NCBI GenBank assembly: GCA_021793055.1
Contig: JAJYTL010000190.1
Coordinates: forward strand, 1 to 6,437
DNA: 6,437 bases
Direction: 5' to 3'
Source: Pseudomonadota bacterium
GTDB taxonomy: Bacteria; Pseudomonadota; Alphaproteobacteria; Ferrovibrionales; Ferrovibrionaceae
Position numbers and translations under genes: made by a program
Part shown: piece by piece, positions 1-5,534 of the stretch
Position numbering within the stretch: position 1 is the first letter of the stretch
Layout: each line of letters opens with the position of its first letter
The notes under the pieces: generated by a model
What the model was told of the DNA's origin: nothing
The model's input: the letters and a program-made list of their open reading frames with translations, nothing else
The model's database searches: none

Positions 1-19
1 ATTTTCCCCGCCGCGGCCG

Positions 20-48
20 TTGGAACGCCCGAGCGGGCCGGCTAGAAT
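20..48 (+). promoter_or_regulatory. sigma70-type promoter for ygfZ-tag
   Basis: A TTGGAA box at 20-25 (four of six matches to TTGACA) is separated by exactly 17 bases from TAGAAT at 43-48 (five of six matches to TATAAT). Transcription would start near 55, leaving a leader of about 105 bases before ygfZ. This is the best-formed promoter in the window. Its function is inferred from consensus and spacing only. Confidence 0.6.
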
Positions 49-116
49 GTGAACCCTCCGACCGTCGAGCGCCAGGAACTTGCCCTTAGCCCCGCGCCGC
101 CCTAGCTCATGGGACA

Positions 117-161
117 ATGAAAACGCAGAAGACCCTTGTGCCGGGAAGGAAAAGTCAGTGA
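117..161 (+). other. possible 14-codon leader ORF coupled to ygfZ
   Basis: An ATG at 117 opens a short frame encoding MKTQKTLVPGRKSQ. It ends in TGA at 159-161, and the last base of that stop is the first base of the ygfZ ATG (TGATG arrangement). The Shine-Dalgarno sequence of ygfZ (AAGGA, 146-150) lies inside it. This geometry would allow translational coupling. No convincing ribosome binding site precedes the 117 ATG, so the frame may be fortuitous. No function can be assigned. Confidence 0.2.
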
Positions 162-1057
162 TGGATACCGCCACCTACGCACTCCTCGCCGATCGCGGGG
201 TAATCAGCGTCGCCGGCGAGGAAAGCCGGCGCTTTCTTCAAGGCCTGATCTCCAACGATATCAACAAAGTCAAGCCGGATCGCGCAATTTACGCCACGCT
301 GCTGACGCCGCAAGGGAAATTCCTGCACGATTTCTTTATCGTCGCGAGCGAGGAGATGCTTCTTCTCGATTGCGAAGGCAGCCGCGCGGCCGACCTCCTG
401 CGCCGTCTTGGTCTCTACAAGCTGCGGGCCAAGGTGACGCTGTCCGATGTGAGCGCGCGCTACCGGGTCGCGGCGCTGTTCGGCGCGGCGGCCGGCGAGC
501 GCCTCGCGCTGGCTCCGGAGCCCGGCGCGGCCAAGCCCTTCGCCGGCGGCATCGCCTATTGCGACCCCCGGCTCGCGGCCCTCGGCTTCCGCGCCATCCT
601 CCCCGCCGAGGCCACGGCCGACGCCCTTGGCCAAGCCGGCTTCGCGGCCGCGCCGGCGAACGCCTACGACCGCCACCGCCTCGCCCTTGGTGTGCCCGAC
701 GGCAGCCGCGACCTGCCGGTCGAGAAAGCCTTCCTGCTGGAGCACAATATCGAGGAATTGAACGGCGTCGATTTCAGCAAAGGCTGTTATGTTGGCCAGG
801 AACTGACGGCACGTACCAAGCACCGCGGCATCGTCCGCAAGCGGCTGTTCCGGGTTGAAGTCGACGGTCCGCTGCCGGCGCCGGGGACGCCGATTCTGAT
901 GGGAACGAAGGAAGTGGGTGAAATGCGCTCCGGGCGCGACCACGCGGCGATCGCGCTGCTCCGCCTCGAGGCCTTCGAGACGCTGCCGGCCGAAGGCCCG
1001 CTCACCGCGGGCGAGGCCAAACTCACCCCGAAAAAACCGGAATGGGCCAGGTTTTGA
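161..1057 (+). CDS. ygfZ: YgfZ/GcvT-like folate-binding protein
   Basis: This encodes a 298-residue cytoplasmic protein of the YgfZ family, relatives of the aminomethyltransferase GcvT. In E. coli, YgfZ binds tetrahydrofolate and supports assembly or repair of Fe-S enzymes such as the tRNA methylthiotransferase MiaB. The family signature KGCYVGQE is present at residues 207-214 with the conserved cysteine at 209, preceded by the typical 'EKAFLLEHNIEELNGVDFS' context and followed by T-x-R-x-KHRG. The N-terminal part (RRFLQGLISNDI, then LTPQGKFLHDFFI) is also typical of the family. I choose ATG 161 because AAGGA at 146-150 sits 10 bases upstream and homology begins at once. The open frame extends back to an ATG at 80, but that extension has no family-like sequence. 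A GTG at 158 is a less likely alternative. The length is slightly shorter than E. coli YgfZ. The gene overlaps tag by 16 bases, which implies co-transcription. Confidence 0.92.
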   Translation: MDTATYALLADRGVISVAGEESRRFLQGLISNDINKVKPDRAIYATLLTPQGKFLHDFFIVASEEMLLLDCEGSRAADLLRRLGLYKLRAKVTLSDVSARYRVAALFGAAAGERLALAPEPGAAKPFAGGIAYCDPRLAALGFRAILPAEATADALGQAGFAAAPANAYDRHRLALGVPDGSRDLPVEKAFLLEHNIEELNGVDFSKGCYVGQELTARTKHRGIVRKRLFRVEVDGPLPAPGTPILMGTKEVGEMRSGRDHAAIALLRLEAFETLPAEGPLTAGEAKLTPKKPEWARF

Positions 1058-1698
1058 CGCCGAAAATCGGTGCGGGCGCCGCGCCCGAGGGTGCCGCCCC
1101 TTACCCGGACGGCAAGCGGCGCTGCGGCTGGGTCAGCGCCGACGCGCTCTACCTCGACTATCACGACACCGAATGGGGCGTGCCGGAGCACGATGACCGG
1201 GCGCTGTTCGAGAAACTGATCCTGGACGGTTTCCAGGCCGGCCTCTCCTGGCTCACCATCCTGCGCAAGCGCGATGCCTTCCGTAAGGCCTTCAGCGGCT
1301 TCGAGCCGGAAAGGATCGCGCGCTACCGTGCAGACAAGCTCGCCCGGCTGATGGCCGATCCCGGCATCGTCCGCAACCGCGCCAAGATCGAGGCGACCGT
1401 GGACAATGCTCGCGCCTATCTCGATCTCCGCGACAAGGGCCAGCGCTTTGCCCCCTTTCTCTGGCAATTCACCGCTGGGCGGACCGTGATCAACCACTGG
1501 AAAGCCCCCGGCCAAGTGCCTGCCGAAACACGGGAAAGCCGTGCTATGTCGAAGGCCCTGAAAGATGCCGGATTCCGTTTCGTCGGCCCGACCATCTGCT
1601 ATGCCTTCATGCAAGCCGTCGGCATGGTCGACGACCATCTCGCCGATTGCTTCCGCCGCGCCGAGACGCGCCCGGCTACTTCATTGGCTGCACTGTAA
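1042..1698 (+). CDS. tag: DNA-3-methyladenine glycosylase I
   Basis: This encodes a 218-residue base-excision repair enzyme that removes 3-methyladenine from alkylated DNA. It matches E. coli Tag along most of its length: RCGWVSADALYLDYHDTEWG near the N-terminus, then DGFQAGLSWLTILRKR, then VGPTICYAFMQAVGMVDDH. The zinc-snap ligands of the family are all visible as Cys28, His41, His199 and Cys203. The aromatic base-pocket residues correspond to Tyr37, Tyr40 and Trp70. The position of E. coli Glu38 is Asp62 here, a conservative change. About 24 extra residues precede the conserved core compared with E. coli. ATG 1042 is the only ATG before Cys28, though a TTG at 1054 is in frame. It lacks a strong Shine-Dalgarno sequence, so translation probably depends on coupling to ygfZ, within whose end it starts. 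The 3' end overlaps the convergent lipoprotein gene. Confidence 0.95.
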   Translation: MGQVLTPKIGAGAAPEGAAPYPDGKRRCGWVSADALYLDYHDTEWGVPEHDDRALFEKLILDGFQAGLSWLTILRKRDAFRKAFSGFEPERIARYRADKLARLMADPGIVRNRAKIEATVDNARAYLDLRDKGQRFAPFLWQFTAGRTVINHWKAPGQVPAETRESRAMSKALKDAGFRFVGPTICYAFMQAVGMVDDHLADCFRRAETRPATSLAAL

Positions 1699-2164
1699 CG
1701 CCGCCTTGCGGCGCCGGCGCGGCGGATCTCTCCGCCGGGCTCACGGCGCCGCCGCTCGAGGCGGCAGCGTTCGCCTCCGGCGCCATGACGATGCTCACGT
1801 CCGAGCCGTAGATCATGCCGGAATTGATCTGAATGGTCGCGACCCGACCGGCTTTGGCATAGGTCAGAACGCTGGTCGGCGCGCGGTAGAGCGAAACCAC
1901 CCGCCAGCCCATTCCGGACATCTGTTGGCGGTAGAAGTCAAACATCTGGCTGGGCGTCGAATTGATGAAGTAGACCAGACGGCCGCTCCATGTGTTGCCG
2001 GAGCCGAGAACCATGGTCTTGCCGGAATTGACTTCGTAGCCTTGTGGCAGGGGGATATCGGTGAACTGCGGCGCCTGCTTGCCATTGCCGCCGCCGGACG
2101 AGGCGCACCCCGCCAGCACCAAGAACGCCGCCATCAAAACGGCGGCCACGCCCGATCTCTTCAT
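1676..2164 (-). CDS. putative lipoprotein of unknown function
   Basis: This encodes a 162-residue protein that starts with a classic lipoprotein signal peptide: basic MKRS, a hydrophobic stretch, and the lipobox LAGC with Cys20 as the predicted lipidated residue. Alanine after the cysteine would, by the E. coli Lol rule, favour the outer membrane. The mature part has a short Gly/Ser linker. A compact domain of about 95 residues follows (roughly residues 33-130), with TWSGRLVYF, a 'P-S-Q-MFDFYRQQM-GMGW' helix-like segment, and RVATIQI near its end. A low-complexity Ala/Ser/Pro tail closes the protein. The pattern resembles conserved hypothetical lipoproteins of Rhodospirillales-type bacteria as I remember them, but I cannot name a family. 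GGAG (+ strand 2173-2176 complement) lies 8 bases before the ATG. The gene follows thyX on the same strand after 100 bases and converges on tag with a 23-base overlap. A secreted or envelope role is inference. Confidence 0.85.
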   Translation of the reverse strand: MKRSGVAAVLMAAFLVLAGCASSGGGNGKQAPQFTDIPLPQGYEVNSGKTMVLGSGNTWSGRLVYFINSTPSQMFDFYRQQMSGMGWRVVSLYRAPTSVLTYAKAGRVATIQINSGMIYGSDVSIVMAPEANAAASSGGAVSPAERSAAPAPQGGVTVQPMK

Positions 2165-2199
2165 GCCGAATGCTCCACTCCGCTCTTATCCCTCGCCGC

Positions 2200-2233
2200 C
2201 GGTGCCGCGACGCTCTCGGGCGCGCCGGCACCG
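2200..2233. repeat. 8-bp inverted repeat between thyX and lipoprotein gene
   Basis: CGGTGCCG at 2200-2207 is perfectly complementary to CGGCACCG at 2226-2233, with an 18-base loop. It lies in the 100-base gap between thyX and the lipoprotein gene. No T-run follows on either strand, so it is not a standard intrinsic terminator. It could fold in the leader or intercistronic part of the lipoprotein mRNA, or be a product of the GC-rich composition. Confidence 0.3.
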
Positions 2234-2264
2234 ATTCGCGCCTACCAGAATAACTCAAAACGAT

Positions 2265-3197
2265 TCAGCGCCCTAAAACCGCTATGACTTCGCGCCACTC
2301 GCGCGGGCTCAAGCCGCTTTCTGGCTGGGTTACCGCCTCGCCGGCGAGAAGGCGGCGCACCAGCTTGACCGCGGTCGCCGAGAGCCGCACGCCGTTCAAC
2401 TGATATTCGGCAAAGGCGTCGTGACTGAGCGGCACCCAGCGGCGCAGCACCTCCGCCATCGTCTCGGCATAGGCCCTAATCTCATACTGTGCATGAGGAT
2501 CGGCGCGCAACCCAAGGAAGTGCATGAAATTATGAAGATCTATCTTCCAGTACCACTGGGTATAGAAATTGAGCGACAAATTCATCCGCGCAAGCTCGCG
2601 GGCAAGGCCGCTCCGGCTTTCGTCGCGCGCAGCGCCATCTGCGCCCTCGTTCAGGAGCTCGGCATAATCGGCATAGGCCTGTTCGGCGTCCCGCCGCAGC
2701 ATGGCCAGCACGCGCTCGGCCTCGGCTCCTTCCAGCACCGCGCCGCGACCTTGGCGGTTTGTGACGGATTGCGCGGCGAGATGCTCGGGCGCCGGAATGT
2801 AGAACTCGTTATCGAGGACGGAGTAACGGGCTGAATATTCGTTCACGTTGGCGGTGCGGTGGCGAATCCACTGACGGGCGACGAAAATCGGCAGCTTGAC
2901 GTGGAACTTGATCTCGCACATCTCGAAGGGCGTGGTGTGGCGATGGCGCATCAAATATTGGATCAGCCCGCGGTCTTCGCTGACCCGCCGCGTGCCACGG
3001 CCGTAAGAGACCCGCGCCGCCTGCACCACGGCGGCGTCGTCGCCCATATAATCGATCACGCGCACGAAGCCGTGGTCGAGTACCGGCAGAGGTTCGAACA
3101 GGATTTCCTCCAACGCCGGGACGGTCGGGCGGCGGGTGGTCGCGGTTACGGCGCGGTGGGCCTCGATCTCCGCTTTCTGTTCCTCACTGATCGGCAT
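2265..3197 (-). CDS. thyX: flavin-dependent thymidylate synthase ThyX
   Basis: This encodes a 310-residue enzyme that makes dTMP from dUMP using methylenetetrahydrofolate, NAD(P)H and FAD. It is the alternative to the classical ThyA. The defining motif RHRX7S is intact as R112-H113-R114 through S122 within RHRTANVNEYSARYS. Other conserved stretches are ARVSYGRGT (61-69), MRHRHTTPFE (83-92), and the C-terminal part with LARMNLSLNFYTQWYWKIDLHNFMHFL and Q-x-EIR-YA (238-244). The frame stays open to 3452, but the start chosen here (ATG, complement of 3195-3197) is preceded by AGGGGG and is the one that fits ThyX proteins. The longer form would read 85 residues of unrelated sequence antisense into the ssrA acceptor and spacer region. 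The first 25-30 residues are variable. Whether the genome also has thyA cannot be seen here. The gene diverges from ssrA and may share a transcript with the downstream lipoprotein gene. Confidence 0.95.
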   Translation of the reverse strand: MPISEEQKAEIEAHRAVTATTRRPTVPALEEILFEPLPVLDHGFVRVIDYMGDDAAVVQAARVSYGRGTRRVSEDRGLIQYLMRHRHTTPFEMCEIKFHVKLPIFVARQWIRHRTANVNEYSARYSVLDNEFYIPAPEHLAAQSVTNRQGRGAVLEGAEAERVLAMLRRDAEQAYADYAELLNEGADGAARDESRSGLARELARMNLSLNFYTQWYWKIDLHNFMHFLGLRADPHAQYEIRAYAETMAEVLRRWVPLSHDAFAEYQLNGVRLSATAVKLVRRLLAGEAVTQPESGLSPREWREVIAVLGR

Positions 3198-3318
3198 CCG
3201 GCCCCCTGTTTCACGCCGCTCGGGAAACACCCCCTGGCCCCCGCGATTCGCGATCCGGAGTCTAGCGGTTTCGCGATGGCGGAGCCACGGCCGCGCGCGC
3301 CGATCTCGCACAGGGGCC

Positions 3319-3347
3319 TTTTTTCGCGCGCCGACCGCGCCTATATT
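3319..3347 (+). promoter_or_regulatory. probable ssrA promoter
   Basis: TATATT at 3342-3347 (five of six matches to the -10 consensus) lies 17 bases after a T-run at 3319-3324 that could act as a weak -35 box. The predicted start is near 3354, exactly where the first hairpin of the tmRNA acceptor piece begins. The -10 box stands out against the surrounding GC-rich sequence. The -35 match is poor, so confidence is moderate. Confidence 0.5.
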
Positions 3348-3433
3348 AGCGTTGTCGAGTGATCGACTATGGCGATAAACGCCGATTGGAATAAGCGTGA
3401 CGGACCCGGGGGCAGTGCCCGGCGCCTCCACCA

Positions 3434-3473
3434 AAAACCCGCGAAGAAACAAGAGCGACGGCGGGTTTCTTAT
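3434..3473 (+). other. tmRNA intervening segment, removed by processing
   Basis: These 40 bases join the CCA of the acceptor piece to the first G of the coding piece. AAACCCGC (3435-3442) pairs perfectly with GCGGGTTT (3461-3468), giving an 8-bp stem with an 18-base loop stacked near the acceptor stem. In the permuted tmRNAs studied in other Alphaproteobacteria the spacer is excised, leaving two RNAs held together by base pairing. The exact cut sites here are inferred from the mature ends of the acceptor stem. Confidence 0.8.
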
Positions 3474-3557
3474 GGGGGCGAACCAGGATCGACGTGCGTG
3501 GTAAAGGATCGGTTTTTGCCCGGCATGATACCGCCGTTATCGGGTCAAACCTAAAGT

Positions 3558-3590
3558 GCCAACGACAACAGCGTTGCACTCGCTGCTTAA
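3558..3590 (+). other. tmRNA proteolysis tag reading frame (ANDNSVALAA)
   Basis: Ten sense codons starting with the resume codon GCC at 3558 encode ANDNSVALAA and end in TAA at 3588-3590. The ANDN start is characteristic of alphaproteobacterial tags, and the ALAA end matches the hydrophobic C-terminal degron recognised by ClpXP-type proteases. The sequence before it (CCTAAAGT) is the usual A-rich upstream signal position. It has no AUG and is translated only in trans, after the alanine carried by the tmRNA. Confidence 0.93.
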
Positions 3591-3612
3591 TTAAATTGAG
3601 CAAGCGCGGTTC

Positions 3613-3640
3613 GGGGGGCACCGGGCAACAGAAGCCCCCC
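3613..3640 (+). other. 3' pseudoknot/hairpin of tmRNA coding piece
   Basis: GGGGGGC (3613-3619) is complementary to GCCCCCC (3634-3640), and between them lies ACCGGGCAACAGAA. Downstream of the tag stop this matches the position of the pseudoknot that closes the coding RNA in two-piece tmRNAs. It is not followed by a T-run, so I read it as RNA structure and not as a terminator. Whether it is a simple hairpin or a pseudoknot is not settled by inspection. Confidence 0.6.
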
Positions 3641-3677
3641 ACTCCTCAAGCTCATCATTCCCAGGCTCTTCATTCGA

Positions 3678-3695
3678 CGCCGCGCTCGCGCGGCG
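3678..3695. terminator. GC-rich hairpin between convergent ssrA and thioredoxin-NHL gene
   Basis: CGCCGCG (3678-3684) pairs with CGCGGCG (3689-3695) around a CTCG tetraloop, a perfect 7-bp stem. It sits in the gap of about 50 bases where two convergent transcripts meet, 5 bases beyond the stop of the minus-strand gene. It could end transcription in both directions, but neither side has a clear U-tract, so the terminator role is tentative. Confidence 0.35.
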
Positions 3696-3699
3696 CCGG

Positions 3700-5163
3700 T
3701 CACGCGAACCAGGTGCGGTAGGTTCGCGTCTCCGGCTCGTAGAGCAGGACGCGGTGATTGTTGGTGTCGACCAGGAACACCCGCTTGCCGTCGACCGCGA
3801 CGCCAGCCGGCTCAGCGGCCGGCAAGCAAATCGGGTCCTCGCACTGGTAGGTGCCGGCGTCGAAATCGCTGACCCGTCGCTCGCGAAGGTCGAGCCGCCG
3901 CAAGCGCCCGTTATAGCTGTCGGCGACCAGGAGCACGTCGCCGCTGCTGGCGATGCCAAGGGGGTGCTGGAACCTCGCTTCGGCGAAACCGCCGTTGCGG
4001 TGGCCGAAATCGAAAAGCCCGGTGCCGACCAGGGTGCGGACCTCGGGCGCCGCGCCGAGACGGAGTTCGCGCACCGACGAGGTTTCGCTGTCGACGAAAT
4101 AGAGCCGGTCGCGGTCGCGGCTGAGGGCGAGGCCGCTCGGCTGCGCGAGGCGGGCCTCCAGGGCCGGCCCGTCCGTGATCGCCTCGCCGGAATCGCCGGC
4201 GAAGCGGCGTACGGTCTTACGCTCGAGGTTCAGGCTGCCGATCTGGTGCGTCCCGGCATTGGCAAAATAAATCCGCTCGCCGTCCCACTCCAGATCCCAG
4301 GGCGAGGCCAAGGCAACGGTCTCGGCCGGCGCCGCCTCGGCCAGCGGCGGGCCGCGCCGGCCTGATCCGGCCAGCGTCGCCACCTCTTCGCTGGCAAGAT
4401 CGATGCGGCGGATCGCGTGGTTCCCGGTATCGGCGACATAAATCACCCCGGGCGCCCCAACCAGACCTTGCGGGCTGGTGAACCGCGCCGTCGCGAAGCC
4501 GCCGCCGCTAAAACCTGCTTCGCCCGAGCCGATGCGGCGAACCTCTTGCCCCTGATCGTCGATCAGCACGATCTGGTGATGGCCGGCATCGGCCAGCGCC
4601 CACAACAGTCCCCCCTCCGCCCACGACAGCGGCTTCATCTTGGCCGGAAAGGCGAGCCGCCCGGCATAAGCGGCGACCGGCTCAAGCGCGAGCGGGCCGG
4701 GAGTGACCGCGCCCCCCGCCCTCGCCTGCTGCACCAGCTGGCCGACCACTTCGAGCAGGCGGCTCTGATCCGGCTCGCCGGCATTGTGGCCAATCACCTT
4801 GCCGTCGGGTCCAATGAACACCAGCGTCGGCCAAGCGCGCACCGCGTATTCCTGCCACAGCTCGAACTCCGGATCGTGCACCACCGGATGGACGATGCCG
4901 TAGCGGGCGATGGCGTGCTCGACATTGCGCGCATCGCGCTCGGCCGCGAATTTCGGCGAATGAACGCCAATGACCACCACGTCCTCGGGAAACGCCTCCT
5001 CCACCCGGCGCAGCGACGGCAGCACATGCATGCAGTTGATGCAGCAGAAGGTCCAGAAATCGAGAATGACGAAGCGCCCGCGCAGCTGCGCCAGCGAGAG
5101 CGGCCGCGCGACATTGAACCAGTGCAGGCCGGGCCGATCGATTTCGGGGGCGCCAACCGCCAT
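3700..5163 (-). CDS. thioredoxin-like/NHL-repeat fusion protein (NHLRC2-like)
   Basis: This encodes a 487-residue protein with two parts. Residues about 1-150 form a thioredoxin/TlpA-like fold: FVILDFWTFCCINC with Cys40, Cys41 and Cys44 (CxxC as Cys41-Ile-Asn-Cys44), VVVIGVHSPKF, and the cis-proline loop AWPTLVF with Pro112. Residues about 165-480 carry six NHL-type blades, seen as repeated P-x-G-(I/L)-A/V, (I/L)Y(F/V)ADTGNH-x-(I/V)-RR-(I/L)-D units near 186, 230, 287, 341, 400 and 451. This order matches the animal protein NHLRC2 and its bacterial homologues, whose biochemical role is unclear. No signal peptide or membrane segment is visible, so it is probably cytoplasmic. A second cysteine pair (Cys441, Cys446) lies in the propeller. 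The ATG is well supported: AGGAGG (complement of 5172-5177) is 8 bases upstream and an in-frame stop lies not far above. A thiol-disulfide role is inferred from the CxxC; the substrate is unknown. Confidence 0.9.
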   Translation of the reverse strand: MAVGAPEIDRPGLHWFNVARPLSLAQLRGRFVILDFWTFCCINCMHVLPSLRRVEEAFPEDVVVIGVHSPKFAAERDARNVEHAIARYGIVHPVVHDPEFELWQEYAVRAWPTLVFIGPDGKVIGHNAGEPDQSRLLEVVGQLVQQARAGGAVTPGPLALEPVAAYAGRLAFPAKMKPLSWAEGGLLWALADAGHHQIVLIDDQGQEVRRIGSGEAGFSGGGFATARFTSPQGLVGAPGVIYVADTGNHAIRRIDLASEEVATLAGSGRRGPPLAEAAPAETVALASPWDLEWDGERIYFANAGTHQIGSLNLERKTVRRFAGDSGEAITDGPALEARLAQPSGLALSRDRDRLYFVDSETSSVRELRLGAAPEVRTLVGTGLFDFGHRNGGFAEARFQHPLGIASSGDVLLVADSYNGRLRRLDLRERRVSDFDAGTYQCEDPICLPAAEPAGVAVDGKRVFLVDTNNHRVLLYEPETRTYRTWFA

Positions 5164-5534
5164 ACCTCGCTCCTCCTCGCGGGCCGGCCCGCGGCGGCGA
5201 CAGCCGAAGGCAAGCCCCTAAAAATCGGTGCCAAACCCATGCGAGCACCGGAACCACCCGGCGGCGGCGTTGACCGGCCAGGATACGCCGCCCCCGCCAA
5301 GCCGCAGGAGGATGGCCGCTCGCCTCTGCTTGAGCTTTTCCGCCTCGCGCTCAGGGACCGCGAGATAACTTCATATATTCTAGCGCGCCGGCGCAGAGAA
5401 TGTCTGTTTTTACGCCGCGCCAATTCCGGCTCGAGCATCGCGCCGAGCCATCCGCGGTTGATTCGGACTTTCCGATCGCTTACCGTCGTGTCGTCGCTGC
5501 ACCGATCTGAACATGGACCGAGGGGGGATCGTTC
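5164..5534. other. 371-base divergent intergenic region
   Basis: This gap separates the minus-strand thioredoxin-NHL gene from the plus-strand permease and must hold the promoters of both. The only AT-rich patch is ATAACTTCATATATTC (5365-5380), containing TATATT at 5374-5379, a candidate plus-strand -10 box without a good -35. Nearer the permease, TTGATT (5458-5463) followed 17 bases later by TACCGT (5481-5486) is a weaker alternative. I see no tRNA, no repeat array and no convincing small gene. Open frames crossing it are extensions of antisense frames from the neighbours. Confidence 0.5.

Larger units (their letters stand above)
3354..3650 (+). ncRNA. ssrA: transfer-messenger RNA, permuted two-piece form
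   Basis: tmRNA, with SmpB, frees stalled ribosomes and adds a degradation tag to the unfinished protein. Here the gene is circularly permuted. The part ending in CCA (3431-3433) comes first, then a spacer, then the mature 5' end GGGGGCG (3474-3480), which pairs with CGCCTCC (3423-3429) to form the 7-bp acceptor stem. That stem contains the G3-U70 wobble recognised by alanyl-tRNA synthetase. The discriminator base is A3430. The T-stem is CCGGG/CCCGG (3406-3410/3418-3422). AACCAGGATCGAC after the acceptor strand matches the tmRNA D-like region. The tag frame follows, and then a G-rich/C-rich pseudoknot-like element with the GGGCAACAGAAGCC core. A GTCGA-GTGA-TCGAC tetraloop hairpin (3354-3367) is a likely 5' end of the acceptor piece. 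CCGATT (3382-3387) can pair with GATCGG (3507-3512) as part of helix P2. The outer ends are approximate. Confidence 0.95.

Noticed and set aside
1..79. Possible start of a divergent minus-strand gene at the left edge
   Set aside because: I found no minus-strand start codon with a ribosome binding site here. Any neighbouring gene begins outside the window.
787..1638. 283-codon minus-strand open frame across ygfZ and tag
   Set aside because: It is antisense to two well-identified genes, has no recognisable domain, and is explained by high GC content reducing stop codons.
3613..3640. G6/C6 stem as an intrinsic terminator of ssrA
   Set aside because: No U-tract follows, and the position and the GGGCAACAGAAGCC core fit the 3' structure of the tmRNA coding piece.
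3367..3642. Open frames on both strands over 3367-3642
   Set aside because: They lie on the tmRNA gene, whose acceptor stem, tag and pseudoknot explain the sequence.
5312..5368. 18-codon frame starting at ATG 5312 next to AGGAGG
   Set aside because: The AGGAGG directly abuts the ATG, leaving no spacer for ribosome binding, and the peptide has no notable features.
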